A stretch of 64,000 nucleotides of DNA, taken from assembly GCF_017876795.1 (NCBI RefSeq), contig NZ_JAGIOR010000001.1, positions 3,126,501 through 3,190,500 of the forward strand, read 5' to 3'. Every line of letters starts with the position of its first letter. Positions within the stretch are counted from its first letter, which is position 1. Positions 48,055 to 57,598 of the stretch are shown here, piece by piece. The translations under genes were made by a program, and so were the position numbers. This stretch comes from Rhizobium leguminosarum (GTDB lineage: Bacteria; Pseudomonadota; Alphaproteobacteria; Rhizobiales; Rhizobiaceae). The notes under the pieces were generated by a model. The model saw only the letters and a list, made by a program, of their open reading frames with translations. It did no database searches and had not been told where the DNA came from.

Positions 48055-48309
48055 CGTTCTGCCTGTCGCAGGTTGTTCCGCTCATAATTCTAACTGTTGA
48101 TTGGTTGGAACGACTTGCGACAAGATTTCCGTTTGCTTTCCAAAGCCAGATTGGTCGCCGCTTGCAGATCTCTTGCGGTGAAGCGCAGGCCTTTCAACAC
48201 GACCTGACCGGGTGCACCCCTGACCTGCTAGTCGCTTTCGACAGCAAGGCCATCAAGACATAGCACTCGCTACGAAGAGCCGCGGCGCTGTAGCTCGATC
48301 AGCAGCCTG

Positions 48310-48921
48310 TCAGAGGAATTCGCGCAGCGTCTCGCGGGACTGGATCGACAGGAATTCGATCGCGACACCTTCGACGAAATGGCGGACGACGCGGCCGCGC
48401 ATGTTGCCGAGCCGCACAGCCGTTCCGATCGAGGGGCGCATCTCCACGTCGACGGCAGCACCCGACAGTGAAAGGTCCATGATACGGCAGATATAACGTG
48501 TGCCGTCTTCGAGCGTTAGTTCGGTATTCGTGTCGCGTGGCGTCAGACGGTCATGGCGACGATCTTCCGGCAGGCCGAGTTCGTGCTTGTTGGCAAGCCA
48601 GGTGAGCTGGGCGGCGAGCTTCTCGCGCTTCCGCTCGGTGGCATTGATCGTCATGGTGAAGCCGCGGCCATCAAGCGTCTGGACATAACCTTCGACGCGG
48701 CCGAGATGGTCGATATAGGCGACGACACGTTCGTTAGTGCGTGGCCGACCGAGGCAGGTGACGTACATGTCGCCAGGCGACATGTCGATCACCATGCATT
48801 CGAACTCCTCGTAATTCGCAAGCATCAGCCGGCCCTGCATATTGATGGGCACGCGCTGAAAAACGCCCTGTTCAGGGCGCGGCGCAGGTCTTTGCGTCTG
48901 AGCTGGCTGGAACGAGTGCAT
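48310..48921 (-). CDS. PilZ-domain protein
   Basis: The 203-residue protein seems to hold two PilZ-like segments: an N-terminal one (VPINMQGRLMLANYEEFECMVIDMSPGD in part) and a C-terminal one (RRHDRLTPRDTNTELTLEDG, then CRIMDLSLSGAAVDVEMRP). The second has the RRHxR-type arginines and DLSLSGA that bind c-di-GMP. It probably senses c-di-GMP to affect motility, polysaccharide or surface growth. ATG 48921 is used. A PAS-domain gene lies next to it on the same strand. Confidence 0.88.
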   Translation of the reverse strand: MHSFQPAQTQRPAPRPEQGVFQRVPINMQGRLMLANYEEFECMVIDMSPGDMYVTCLGRPRTNERVVAYIDHLGRVEGYVQTLDGRGFTMTINATERKREKLAAQLTWLANKHELGLPEDRRHDRLTPRDTNTELTLEDGTRYICRIMDLSLSGAAVDVEMRPSIGTAVRLGNMRGRVVRHFVEGVAIEFLSIQSRETLREFL

Positions 48922-48996
48922 CAAAGGGCTTCTTTATGAGATCTGAGAGACCGATCATTACCCGCAATCCATTAACAGAAGGTTGTTTTGCCTCAT

Positions 48997-49026
48997 TCGG
49001 ACATAGCCGAAAACGAGTATGTCCGA
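48997..49026. other. Inverted repeat between PAS and PilZ genes
   Basis: TCGGACATA (48997-49005) and TATGTCCGA (49018-49026) are perfect 9-bp arms with a 12-bp spacer. It lies 18 bp after the PAS gene stop and 75 bp before the PilZ start on the minus strand. It could end the first transcript or act as an operator for the PilZ gene; no T-run follows. Confidence 0.45.
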
Positions 49027-49044
49027 TGTCCTGAAACGGGACTG

Positions 49045-49662
49045 TCAGCGCGCCTCCGCACTCGTCAGCAGCTGCGACACCATGCGGCGCATGACCTGCC
49101 CGAAACCGAAGCTTTTGCCGGCAACGATTTCGTTGATGGGGCGCAGCTCAGCGGCTTCAGCGTTGCCGAATTTCCCGGGCAACAGACGGCTGCGGTCGAG
49201 CGCCAGGAATTCGAGCGGCACGATTTCCAGCCAGCTCGCAGCCGCCGTGGGTGCGATCGCACCGAGCAGCCGATCGCAGGCGCCGCCCGGCGAGCGCAGT
49301 GGCATCATGATGATCTCGAAAGAGGCCTGATGACCGACGGTGCTGTAGCCGGTCGCATTGAACAGGGCCGGCATGGTATGGTCCATCACACCCATCGCCG
49401 TGCGTTCGATGTCCGCATGCTGGCCATTTGCCCAGAGTGAGGCGAAACGTGCGCCACGCAGATCCCGCCCAAACAAATCGCAGATGCGGGTGCCGGCGAG
49501 CCGGAAGCCGATGTCACCTTCCTCGCGCGTCTCGAGGATGAACAGGCTTTGGAGCAGATGGGGTACGGCGGAGGGTTCGACCTGCGATTTCAGCGGCGCA
49601 TCGGCAGCGCCGCGGATACGGTTCCAGTAATCAAAAATTTCGATGGTCGTTTGCACACGCAT
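49045..49662 (-). CDS. PAS-domain protein (PAS_5 type)
   Basis: The 205-residue protein matches the PAS_5 (formerly DUF1457) family: IFDYWNRIRG near the start, FRLAGTRICDLFGRDLRG, and FEIIMMPLRSPGG in the middle. It has no output domain, so it may partner another signalling protein. ATG 49662 is used. It lies upstream of the PilZ gene with 123 bp between, hinting at a shared signalling theme. Confidence 0.87.
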   Translation of the reverse strand: MRVQTTIEIFDYWNRIRGAADAPLKSQVEPSAVPHLLQSLFILETREEGDIGFRLAGTRICDLFGRDLRGARFASLWANGQHADIERTAMGVMDHTMPALFNATGYSTVGHQASFEIIMMPLRSPGGACDRLLGAIAPTAAASWLEIVPLEFLALDRSRLLPGKFGNAEAAELRPINEIVAGKSFGFGQVMRRMVSQLLTSAEAR

Positions 49663-49955
49663 TTTTCACCAACCTGTCCCATTCCGGATCATTTTCGGGC
49701 ACTCATTGCCCCTACAGGCTCTACCTTGCGGATTTCATGCCAACTCGCGGCGGTTAAGGTTAAGAAACGGTTTCGGTTGAGGTGCGGTGCCGGTCGTGAC
49801 ACTGTCCGGCCCTCGCTTCGACTTTCGAAGTTCAGCACAACCTGCCCGGGCCGAGGTCTTTCCTCGAACTCCCGGTATGCCGTCCGGCACTTCGGACGGC
49901 TTTTTTTTTGGCAGGTGGTCCTGTATGGCTGTGGCCTCAACGAGGCGATATCGAA
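49663..49955 (+). other. Intergenic region with candidate small RNA
   Basis: This 293-bp stretch separates the divergent PAS and rhomboid genes. It has no protein gene, but a strong + strand terminator at 49879-49909 ends something that starts inside the region. The 150 bp before it are rich in short inverted repeats (GCCGG with CCGGC, CTTCGACTTTCGAAG, CCCGGGCCGAGG with CCTCG). A small RNA or an attenuated leader of the rhomboid gene would both fit. Confidence 0.4.
49879..49909 (+). terminator. Orphan rho-independent terminator
   Basis: GCCGTCCG (49879-49886) pairs with CGGACGGC (49893-49900) around GCACTT, followed by nine T (49901-49909). There is no + strand gene upstream to terminate, and the rhomboid start is 47 bp downstream. 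Confidence 0.9.
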
Positions 49956-50747
49956 ATGAATGAGCAGACGGCCGAGCCGCCTAAGGCGCCCGAACCTCCC
50001 AAGGTCCAGCCGCCGGCAAAGCCGCCGCGCGTACCGGTCTTCAACCTTCCGCCGGCGCTGTTCTTCAGCCTGTGTCTGCTTGTTGTTATCTATGCGGTGC
50101 AGGAGCTCGTGCTCTCAGACGATGCGCTGAGCTGGCTGTTCTTCACCTTCGGCTTCGTTCCCGCCCGCTATGTAATTCCACTGTCGCAGCAGGGGTTCGA
50201 GCTGTTCTGGACGCCGGTCACTTATTCTCTGCTGCACGGCAGCGTCCAGCATATCGTCTTCAACGCCTTTTGGCTGATGGCCTTCGGCGCGCCGGTCGTG
50301 CGCCGCATCGGAACGCTGCGTTTCGTGCTCTTCTGGATTTTCTCAGCCGTCGCGTCGGCGGCCCTGCATGCGGTCCTGAACTGGGGGGATGTGTCGCTGC
50401 TGATCGGCGCGTCGGGCGTCATCTCCGGGCTGATGGGTGCTGCCTGCCGATTCGCCTTTCCGGCCGAACGGCGGCCGATGCTGCCTGCGCATCTGAATGC
50501 CCGGCTTTCCATCGTCGAGGCGCTGCAGAGCCGAACGGTCGTCATCTTCATGCTGCTCTGGCTAGTCGGCAACGCCCTGATCGCCGTCGGCATCCCGCTC
50601 GTCGGCGACAGCGACCAGGCGATTGCCTGGGACGCGCATATCGGTGGCTTCGTCTTCGGCTTCCTGTTGTTTTCGCTGTTCGACCGGGCACCGCGCCCAC
50701 CGGTGATGGAACCTGCGGGAACCGAGAAGGATCTGTTGCAATCCTGA
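49956..50747 (+). CDS. Rhomboid-family intramembrane serine protease
   Basis: The 263-residue membrane protein has a proline-rich cytosolic N-terminus (residues 5-26) and six to seven helices. The catalytic serine is S153 in GASGVISGLMG, and the histidine is H228 in WDAHIGGFVFGF. The upstream HGSVQHIVFNAFWL helix contributes the oxyanion region. It cleaves membrane proteins within the bilayer; its targets are unknown. ATG 49956 is used. An orphan terminator lies 47 bp upstream. Confidence 0.93.
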   Translation: MNEQTAEPPKAPEPPKVQPPAKPPRVPVFNLPPALFFSLCLLVVIYAVQELVLSDDALSWLFFTFGFVPARYVIPLSQQGFELFWTPVTYSLLHGSVQHIVFNAFWLMAFGAPVVRRIGTLRFVLFWIFSAVASAALHAVLNWGDVSLLIGASGVISGLMGAACRFAFPAERRPMLPAHLNARLSIVEALQSRTVVIFMLLWLVGNALIAVGIPLVGDSDQAIAWDAHIGGFVFGFLLFSLFDRAPRPPVMEPAGTEKDLLQS

Positions 50748-50841
50748 GCGGGGCGGTGCACCATCGACCTATTATCCGCGATGGGGGGAGAAACCGCCGC
50801 GGATGCCTGTGACAAGTGTTTCACGGACATAGGAGGTTCGA

Positions 50842-51276
50842 ATGACCAGTTCAGTCAAAGCAATCCTCGACCTGAAAGGCAGGAACGTCGTCACCGCCGC
50901 GCCGAACACCACCGTCGCCGAGGCGGCCGCCATCCTCAGCAAGAAGAAGATCGGCGCTATCGTCGTCGTCGGCATGGAGAACCGGATTTCCGGCATGTTC
51001 ACCGAGCGTGACCTCGTGCATGCGATCGCCAAATACGGCAAGGACGGGCTCGACCAGTCGCTGGCCCAGGTCATGACCGCGAAGGTCTACCGCTGCCATG
51101 AGGAGACGACCGTCAACGAGCTGATGGAGCTGATGACCAGCCGTCGCTTCCGGCATGTGCCGGTGGAAAGCAGCGGCAAGCTCGCCGGCATCATCTCGAT
51201 CGGTGACGTGGTGAAATCGCGCATCGCCGAAGTCGAGCGCGAGACCGAGGAGATCAAGGCCTATATCGCCGGCTGA
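50842..51276 (+). CDS. Tandem CBS-domain protein
   Basis: The 144-residue cytoplasmic protein consists of two CBS domains (about residues 10-66 and 76-132). VAEAAAILSKKKIGAIVVV and SGMFTERDLVHAIAKYG belong to the first; TVNELMELMTSRRFRHVPV and LAGIISIGDVVKSRI to the second. The pair usually binds adenosine nucleotides and may regulate a partner. ATG 50842 follows AGGAGG. It is 94 bp after the rhomboid gene and may share its transcript. Confidence 0.92.
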   Translation: MTSSVKAILDLKGRNVVTAAPNTTVAEAAAILSKKKIGAIVVVGMENRISGMFTERDLVHAIAKYGKDGLDQSLAQVMTAKVYRCHEETTVNELMELMTSRRFRHVPVESSGKLAGIISIGDVVKSRIAEVERETEEIKAYIAG

Positions 51277-51345
51277 GGTTTTCGCCGGCCTCGTTTGAGT
51301 GATGCCGTCGTCGCGCCAGCGCTACGGGCCTTCGGATGATATCCA

Positions 51346-52308
51346 TCAGGGGGAGGTGGCGTAGACTTCCTGCATGCGTTTGATTTCGGGGAGCCTGGCC
51401 CTGGCTTCCTCGTAGCCACGTTCGATCGCTTCGCCGGCCCGGTGGAATTCCGAAAGGCCGATATAGCTCAGACGCGGCTGCAGCGAGATATCCGGCGGGT
51501 CGCCGGCAAGGCGGGCGCGGGCGATCCTATCCTGGATGATGTTGAAGGCCTGCACCATGACGCCGGTCATGCCGAGACGGGCATAGGGCGCCTCTTCCTG
51601 CTTTTGCACTTCCTGCGGCGAGAGGCTGGCATTGTGCCGGACGACGGCCGAGCGGCCATAGAGATCGTAATTGAGGTTGACGGCGACGACCAGTGGCTGC
51701 TCGTAGGCGCGGCAGACGGAGACGGGCACGGGATTGACCAGCGCGCCGTCGACCAGCGTGCGGTGATTGCTGCGCACCGGTTCGAAAATGCCGGGCAGGG
51801 CATAGGAGGCGCGCAGCGCCGTAATCAGCAAACCATTGGCGATCCAGACCTCGTGACCGGTATTGACCTCGGCTGCGACTGCGACGAACGGCCGGTCGAG
51901 ATCCTCGACGTTCAGGCCCTCCAGATGTTCCTGCATGCGCTTGGTCAGCCGCATGCCGCCGAACAGGCCGCTGCCGCCGATGGTGAGATCGAGGAGACTT
52001 GCGATCCGGCGCATGGTCAGCGAGCGGGCGAAACTTTCGAGTTCATCGAGTTTGCCGGCGAGATAGCAGCCGCCGACCAGCGCGCCGATCGAGGTGCCGG
52101 CAATCATGCCGATCTCGATTTTTGCCTCGTCGAGGGCGCGCAGCACGCCGATATGGGCCCAGCCGCGGGCAGCACCACCGCCGAGCGCAAGCGCAATCTT
52201 GATTCTTTTGACGGGAGCTGGAGGCGGGATCACCTCGAGCGTGGTGGATATGCCGGAACCGGAACCTTCGCCTTCAGAGCTTTGACGATGCAAATTCCAG
52301 CTCAGCAT
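51346..52308 (-). CDS. Patatin-like phospholipase (RssA type)
   Basis: The 320-residue protein has the patatin core: glycine-rich GGGAARGWAHIGVL (43-56), the nucleophile S73 in GTSIGALVG, and D187 of the Ser-Asp dyad in LVDGALVNPVPV. The N-terminus is short and polar with no signal, so it is cytoplasmic or peripheral. Family members release fatty acids from lipids. ATG 52308 follows GGGAGGGGAGAG. Confidence 0.92.
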   Translation of the reverse strand: MLSWNLHRQSSEGEGSGSGISTTLEVIPPPAPVKRIKIALALGGGAARGWAHIGVLRALDEAKIEIGMIAGTSIGALVGGCYLAGKLDELESFARSLTMRRIASLLDLTIGGSGLFGGMRLTKRMQEHLEGLNVEDLDRPFVAVAAEVNTGHEVWIANGLLITALRASYALPGIFEPVRSNHRTLVDGALVNPVPVSVCRAYEQPLVVAVNLNYDLYGRSAVVRHNASLSPQEVQKQEEAPYARLGMTGVMVQAFNIIQDRIARARLAGDPPDISLQPRLSYIGLSEFHRAGEAIERGYEEARARLPEIKRMQEVYATSP

Positions 52309-52426
52309 AGCGCTCTCCCCTCCCAGCAGAACACATGGTTTCCGATAGTGTGCCCGATCAGTTTCCAAATGGTATATAGAAGCGGTTTCTGGCGCAATAA
52401 GGAGCAAATGCAGGGAAATTCAGGGC

Positions 52427-52879
52427 CTATTTTCCGTAAACGTCCTGCGGATCGAAATGACGCTCGTCGTCGACGATATCCAGCATCGGCTTTCCGTCTT
52501 GAAGCGTGATCGTCCGATAGAAGCAGGAGCGGCGGCCGGTGTGACAGGTGGCGTCGTGGCCGGCGACCTCGACCTTCAGCCAGATGGCGTCCTGATCGCA
52601 ATCGGTGCGAATTTCCTTCACCGTCTGGAGATTGCCCGAGGTTTCACCCTTCTTCCAGATCTTGCCGCGCGAACGGCTGAAATAATGGGCCGTGCCGGTC
52701 TGGATTGTCAGCGCCAGCGCCTGGGCATTCATGTGCGCCACCATCAGCAACTCGCCGTCGCCGGCGTCGGTGACGATCGCGGTGATCAGGCCGCGGTCAT
52801 CGAAACGCGGCGTGAAATCGCCGGCGTCTTCCAACGCCGACTTGTCCTCGGATGGTTGATTGAAGATCATGTGACTCAT
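52427..52879 (-). CDS. hisI: Phosphoribosyl-AMP cyclohydrolase
   Basis: Third step of histidine making, opening the adenine ring of phosphoribosyl-AMP. The 150-residue zinc enzyme has [37 protein letters not shown], the metal residues in [11 protein letters not shown] and the cysteines in [15 protein letters not shown]. It is the monofunctional form (no HisE part). ATG 52879 (MSHMIFN) is used. It is 25 bp from folE, in the same direction. Confidence 0.96.
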   Translation of the reverse strand: MSHMIFNQPSEDKSALEDAGDFTPRFDDRGLITAIVTDAGDGELLMVAHMNAQALALTIQTGTAHYFSRSRGKIWKKGETSGNLQTVKEIRTDCDQDAIWLKVEVAGHDATCHTGRRSCFYRTITLQDGKPMLDIVDDERHFDPQDVYGK

Positions 52880-52904
52880 CGCGGCCCTCCTGAGGGAGCC
52901 GGTA

Positions 52905-53519
52905 TCAGCGGCTCCGCACCATGGTCATGAAACGGGCCTGATCGGCCGGCTCAGTCTTAAACGTACCCGTAAACGTCGTCGTCAACGTGGTCGAGCCCTG
53001 CTTCTGAACGCCGCGCATCGCCATGCACATATGTTCGGCCTCGATCATCACCGCGACCCCGCGCGGACTAAGCGTATCGTCGATGGCCCGGGCGATCTGC
53101 GCGGTCATCGTTTCCTGCGTCTGCAGGCGGCGGCCATAGATCTCGACGACCCGGGCGATCTTCGACAGGCCGAGCACACGCCCGTCCGGCATGTAGGCGA
53201 CATGGGCCTTGCCGATGATCGGCACCATGTGGTGTTCACAATGCGAGAAGAACGGAATGTCCTTGACGAGGACCATGTCGTCGTAACCGGCGACCTCTTC
53301 GAAAGTACGGCCGAGCACGTCTTCCGGCGCCATGTCGTAGCCGGAAAAAAGCTCGCGGTAAGATTTGACGACACGGGCCGGCGTTTCGAGCAGACCTTCG
53401 CGGGTCGGGTTGTCACCGGCCCAGCGCAGCAGGACACGAACGGCTTCCTCCGCCTCCTGCTGAGAGGGGCGATCGGAGTCGCGGTTCGTCTGCGGAAAGT
53501 TTTTTACGATGGCGTCCAT
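52905..53519 (-). CDS. folE: GTP cyclohydrolase I
   Basis: First step of folate (and pterin) making from GTP. The 204-residue protein has the type I signatures: [22 protein letters not shown] with zinc ligands, [21 protein letters not shown], and [20 protein letters not shown] with the second cysteine. ATG 53519 (MDAIVKNF) is chosen; longer starts add unrelated residues. It lies just upstream of hisI on the same strand, an arrangement seen in other rhizobia. Confidence 0.96.
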   Translation of the reverse strand: MDAIVKNFPQTNRDSDRPSQQEAEEAVRVLLRWAGDNPTREGLLETPARVVKSYRELFSGYDMAPEDVLGRTFEEVAGYDDMVLVKDIPFFSHCEHHMVPIIGKAHVAYMPDGRVLGLSKIARVVEIYGRRLQTQETMTAQIARAIDDTLSPRGVAVMIEAEHMCMAMRGVQKQGSTTLTTTFTGTFKTEPADQARFMTMVRSR

Positions 53520-53829
53520 GAACAATGGTCTCCTGGTCCGCACCGCGGACCGATCTGTCGGAATCGCCACTGGTCAATCCCATGCGGGAATTCATGCACC
53601 TTTGGCAGGCTCCGGGGCTTTCGAGGCGCATTCAACACCCGTCCGGCACGGTTTCCCAATCAAACTTACACGAGGCCATTGCATTTTCATGGCCTTCGAA
53701 CGACATACATATAGGAAGACGGCCATCGTATGTAAGTATCCTCAGATGACACGGTGTGTTTTTTGTTTCAATAACAATAACAGCCCTTATTGAGGCCGAT
53801 CCGCAGCGATTTTGGAGCGGAAATCCAAC
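53520..53829. other. Divergent promoter region of folE and the IscU-like gene
   Basis: This 310-bp stretch has no credible gene. It must hold the promoters of folE (minus) and of the IscU-like gene (plus). The half nearer the + gene is AT-rich (GTTTTTTGTTTCAATAACAA near 53757). I found no IRO or ICE-like site in it. Confidence 0.55.
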
Positions 53830-54276
53830 ATGGACGACATCTACAACAGCAAGATCCTCGAATTCGCCGGCAATATTCCGTTGACCGGCACCTTGGCGGA
53901 GGCCGATGCGAGTGCCCAGGCCTATTCGAAGCTTTGTGGCTCGAAGGTGCGGATCTGGCTGAAGATGGACGGCGATACCGTGACCGGTTTTGCCCATGAC
54001 GTGAAGGCCTGCGCGCTCGGCCAGGCCTCGTCCTCGATCATGGCCCGCCATGTCGTCGGCGCCACATCGGGCGAATTGCGCCAGGCACGCCAGGACATGC
54101 TTGCCATGTTGAAGGCGGATGGCGCAGGGCCTGAGGGACGCTTCGAAGACATGCGCTATCTGCTGCCGGTGCGCGACTACAAGGCCCGCCATGCCTCGAC
54201 GATGCTGACCTTCGATGCGGTCGTCGATGCGATCGGGCAGATCGAGGCGAAACGGGCTGAGATTGTCGAGGCGTAA
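53830..54276 (+). CDS. IscU/SufU-like iron-sulfur scaffold protein
   Basis: The 148-residue protein has the NifU N-terminal/IscU fold. Two of the three cluster cysteines are clear: C36 in YSKLCGSKV and C61 in VKACALGQASSSI. The third position, in RDYKARHAST, has His121 where IscU has Cys. Such variants may act as sulfur acceptors for SufS or as trafficking factors rather than true scaffolds. ATG 53830 is used. It is 5 bp from yidD, so both are cotranscribed. Confidence 0.88.
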   Translation: MDDIYNSKILEFAGNIPLTGTLAEADASAQAYSKLCGSKVRIWLKMDGDTVTGFAHDVKACALGQASSSIMARHVVGATSGELRQARQDMLAMLKADGAGPEGRFEDMRYLLPVRDYKARHASTMLTFDAVVDAIGQIEAKRAEIVEA

Positions 54277-54281
54277 CCGAG

Positions 54282-54686
54282 ATGTGCGAGTTCTGCGCCC
54301 TGCAGGCAAGCGATGAGGATGACGGCGGTGCCGCCGGACCCGAAAAGCCGCGTGAAAAGGCCGCACCCAGTTCCCGCAATTACACCGGTCCGTTCCGCAA
54401 GACTCCCGACCGCCTGCTCGGCATGGGGTTCATCCGCCTCTACCAGCTGACGCTTTCCGGCTTTGTCGGCAATTCCTGCCGCCATATCCCCACGTGCTCC
54501 GAATATGGCTATGAGTCGATCGCGAGGCACGGCCTGTGGGCTGGCGGCTGGATGACGCTGTTTCGGGTCGGCCGCTGCGGCCCGGGCGGCACCAGCGGCC
54601 TCGACCAGGTGCCGGAAGTGCTCGGCAATCAGTTCCGCTGGTGGACGCCGTGGCGCTATCTCTCCCTCGGACGCAAGAGGGGCTGA
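54282..54686 (+). CDS. yidD: Membrane protein insertion efficiency factor YidD with N-terminal extension
   Basis: Helps YidC insert membrane proteins. The C-terminal 85 residues match YidD: LGMGFIRLYQLTLSGFVGNSCRHIPTCSEYG (in part: RLYQLTLSGF, SCRHIPTCSEYG), ARHGLWAGGWMTLFRVGRCGP. The 134-residue protein is longer than usual (about 70-90), with an N-terminal part of about 40 residues that begins MCEFCALQ, a CxxC pair. The next-door IscU-like gene makes a metal or cluster role for this CxxC possible. ATG 54282 is 5 bp after the scaffold gene. Confidence 0.92.
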   Translation: MCEFCALQASDEDDGGAAGPEKPREKAAPSSRNYTGPFRKTPDRLLGMGFIRLYQLTLSGFVGNSCRHIPTCSEYGYESIARHGLWAGGWMTLFRVGRCGPGGTSGLDQVPEVLGNQFRWWTPWRYLSLGRKRG

Positions 54687-54691
54687 GCGCC

Positions 54692-55219
54692 ATGAGCACC
54701 TTCATCGCCCTTCTGCACAGCATCGTCCTGACGCCCGATCGCCGCGTCATCATGCAGGATTTGCGCGCACTGGCCGAAGAGCTCGGCTATCGCGAGCCGC
54801 GCACGCTGGTTTCCACCGGCAATCTGGTTTTCGAGGCCGACGATGTGCGGCCGCACGAACTCGAGGTGGCCCTGGAAGAGGGCTTCGAAGAAAAATTCGG
54901 CAAACATGTCGATATCGTCGTGCGCAATGACTGCAGCTGGATGGCGCTTTGCAGCACCAATCCGTTCAAGGACGGCAACGCCGACCAGGTCATCGTCCGG
55001 GTGATGCGACTGCCGGTCGATCCGGAGAAGGTGGAGGCGCTGAAACCGCTGATGACGGAGGGACAGCGCATGGCCGTCGTCGGCGGCGATCTCTGGATCG
55101 ATTTTGCCGGAAAGCCGAGCCAGTCCAAGCTGCTTTCGGCCCTGACGACCAAGCGGATAGGCGTCGGGACGATGCGCAACTGGAATACCGTTTGCGGCCT
55201 TGCCGAGATGATCATCTAG
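54692..55219 (+). CDS. DUF1697 family protein
   Basis: The 175-residue soluble protein matches DUF1697: FIALLHSIVLTP at the start, VIMQDLRALAEELGYREPRTLVSTGNLVFEAD (in part: LGYREPRTLVSTGN), and SKLLSALTTKRIGVGTMRNWNTV at the end. Function unknown. ATG 54692 follows yidD by 5 bp, so it closes the IscU-like/yidD/DUF1697 operon. Confidence 0.9.
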   Translation: MSTFIALLHSIVLTPDRRVIMQDLRALAEELGYREPRTLVSTGNLVFEADDVRPHELEVALEEGFEEKFGKHVDIVVRNDCSWMALCSTNPFKDGNADQVIVRVMRLPVDPEKVEALKPLMTEGQRMAVVGGDLWIDFAGKPSQSKLLSALTTKRIGVGTMRNWNTVCGLAEMII

Positions 55220-55340
55220 GCCGGCTTCTTCTTTACTCACGAGGAAAATCTGATTATCACGCGGCAGCGCATCCAAAGGCTGGAGGCGCTTTCATTGCAA
55301 CCACCCGCATTCGTTGGCGGGACTGGACAAGGAGAATTTT

Positions 55341-57326
55341 ATGTCTGAAGCCATTTCCCTGACATTTCCCGATGGTTCCGTGCGCAGCTACGATGCTGGC
55401 GCAACCGGCCGGGATGTCGCCGAATCCATTTCCAAGTCGCTTGCCAAGAAGGCGGTCGCCATTGCGATCGACGGCACCGTGCGCGACCTTTCCGATGCTG
55501 TGACGACGGGCCGGATCGAGATCATCACCCGCAACGACGACCGCGCGCTGGAACTCATCCGCCACGACGCGGCGCACGTCATGGCCGAAGCGGTGCAGGA
55601 GCTCTGGCCTGGCACCCAGGTGACGATCGGCCCGGTCATCGAAAACGGCTTCTATTACGACTTCGCCAAGAACGAGCCCTTTACGCTCGACGATCTGCCG
55701 AAGATCGAAAAGAAGATGAAGGAAATCATCGCCCGCAACGCCGCCTTCACCAAGCAGGTCTGGTCGCGCGAGAAAGCCAAACAGGTCTTCGCCGACAAGG
55801 GCGAGCAATACAAGGTCGAACTCGTCGACGCGATCCCGGCAGGGCAGGATCTGAAGATCTACTACCAGGGCGACTGGTTCGATCTCTGCCGCGGCCCGCA
55901 TATGGCTTCGACCGGCCAGATCGGCTCCGCCTTCAAGCTCTTGAAGGTGGCCGGCGCCTATTGGCGCGGCGACAGCAACAATCCGATGCTGAGCCGCATC
56001 TACGGCACGGCCTTCGCCGAGCAGTCGGAACTCGACAATTATCTGCATATGCTTGCCGAAGCCGAGAAACGCGATCACCGCCGCCTCGGCCGCGAGATGG
56101 ATCTCTTCCACTTCCAGGAAGAAGGCCCGGGCGTCGTCTTCTGGCATGGCAAGGGCTGGCGCGTCTTCCAGACGCTGGTCGCCTATATGCGCCGCCGGCT
56201 GGCTGGTGACTATCAGGAAGTCAACGCGCCACAGGTGCTCGACAAGTCGCTATGGGAGACGTCCGGTCACTGGGGATGGTACCGCGACAACATGTTCAAG
56301 GTGACGGTTGCCGGCGACGACACCGACGACGACCGCGTCTTCGCGCTGAAGCCTATGAACTGCCCCGGCCATATCCAGATCTTCAAGCACGGGCTGAAAT
56401 CCTACCGCGAGCTGCCGATCCGGCTTGCCGAATTCGGCAATGTCCATCGCTACGAACCGTCCGGCGCGCTGCACGGACTGATGCGCGTGCGCGGTTTCAC
56501 GCAGGACGATGCGCACATCTTCTGCACCGATGAGCAGATGGCTGCCGAATGCCTGAAGATCAACGATCTGATCCTCTCGGTCTACAAGGATTTCGGCTTC
56601 GACGAGGTCACCATCAAGCTCTCGACCCGGCCGGACAAGCGCGTCGGTTCCGACGATCTCTGGGACCGCGCCGAAAGCGTGATGATGAATGTGTTGGAGA
56701 CGATCCAGCAGCAGTCGAACAACATCAAGACCGGCATCCTGCCCGGCGAGGGCGCCTTCTACGGCCCGAAGTTCGAATATACGCTGAAGGATGCGATTGG
56801 CCGCGAATGGCAGTGCGGGACGACGCAGGTCGATTTCAACCTGCCGGAGCGATTCGGCGCCTTCTATATCGACAGCAACTCGGAAAAGACGCAGCCGGTG
56901 ATGATCCACCGCGCCATCTGCGGCTCGATGGAACGCTTCCTCGGTATCCTGATCGAAAACTTCGCCGGCCATCTGCCGCTTTGGGTGTCGCCGCTGCAGG
57001 TGGTGGTCGCGACAATCACTTCGGAAGCCGACGCTTACGGGCTTGAAGTGGCCGAGGCGCTGCGCGAGGCCGGTCTCAACGTCGAGACCGATTTCCGCAA
57101 CGAGAAGATCAACTACAAGGTCCGCGAACACTCGGTCACCAAGGTGCCGGTCATCATCGTCTGCGGCAGGAAGGAAGCCGAGGAGCGCACGGTCAATATC
57201 CGCCGCCTCGGCAGCCAGGACCAGGTTTCGATGGGGCTCGACGCCGCCGTTGACAGTCTTGCCTTGGAAGCGACGCCGCCAGACGTCCGTCGCAAGGCCG
57301 AAGCAAAGAAAGCCAGGGCGGCCTGA
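55341..57326 (+). CDS. thrS: Threonyl-tRNA synthetase
   Basis: Class II synthetase that charges tRNA-Thr. The 661-residue protein starts with a TGS domain ([16 protein letters not shown]), then the editing domain ([17 protein letters not shown] with its HxxxH), the catalytic core ([43 protein letters not shown] in part) and the anticodon domain ([25 protein letters not shown] in part). ATG 55341 follows AAGGAGAA. A hairpin follows the gene. Confidence 0.97.
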   Translation: MSEAISLTFPDGSVRSYDAGATGRDVAESISKSLAKKAVAIAIDGTVRDLSDAVTTGRIEIITRNDDRALELIRHDAAHVMAEAVQELWPGTQVTIGPVIENGFYYDFAKNEPFTLDDLPKIEKKMKEIIARNAAFTKQVWSREKAKQVFADKGEQYKVELVDAIPAGQDLKIYYQGDWFDLCRGPHMASTGQIGSAFKLLKVAGAYWRGDSNNPMLSRIYGTAFAEQSELDNYLHMLAEAEKRDHRRLGREMDLFHFQEEGPGVVFWHGKGWRVFQTLVAYMRRRLAGDYQEVNAPQVLDKSLWETSGHWGWYRDNMFKVTVAGDDTDDDRVFALKPMNCPGHIQIFKHGLKSYRELPIRLAEFGNVHRYEPSGALHGLMRVRGFTQDDAHIFCTDEQMAAECLKINDLILSVYKDFGFDEVTIKLSTRPDKRVGSDDLWDRAESVMMNVLETIQQQSNNIKTGILPGEGAFYGPKFEYTLKDAIGREWQCGTTQVDFNLPERFGAFYIDSNSEKTQPVMIHRAICGSMERFLGILIENFAGHLPLWVSPLQVVVATITSEADAYGLEVAEALREAGLNVETDFRNEKINYKVREHSVTKVPVIIVCGRKEAEERTVNIRRLGSQDQVSMGLDAAVDSLALEATPPDVRRKAEAKKARAA

Positions 57327-57338
57327 AAACGCCTCGAT

Positions 57339-57367
57339 CCGACAGCGCCGGGCTTCGGCGCTGTCGG
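57339..57367 (+). terminator. Hairpin after thrS
   Basis: CCGACAGCGCC (57339-57349) pairs perfectly with GGCGCTGTCGG (57357-57367) around 7 nt. No T-run follows, so it may work with Rho or only protect the transcript end. Confidence 0.7.
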
Positions 57368-57598
57368 AAATCTGATCAAGGGCCGCGATGTTGCCGTCCC
57401 GATCATGCAGCGAATTAACAAGCTGCGAGCTTCAAGCTGCAATGCGCTTCAAAGAATTTCCCATGCCAAAGACGGACCGCGCGCTTGGAACGCTTCCCGT
57501 CTGGACGGTCAGCGGCGCGATCACGAGCCTATCGTGTCAGCGGTGCTGCCGAAGCGCGCCTGTCCCAACCAGCTGAGCCGAGACCGCTTGCGGTACAA

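Noticed and set aside
48055-48309. Possible gene remnant (a frame of about 33 codons ending VAFDSKAIKT) between pip and the PilZ gene
   Set aside because: Too short, no recognisable family and no ribosome site; could be chance.
57368-57598. Short open frames after thrS
   Set aside because: Overlapping frames in several phases, no family features or ribosome sites; treated as non-coding.
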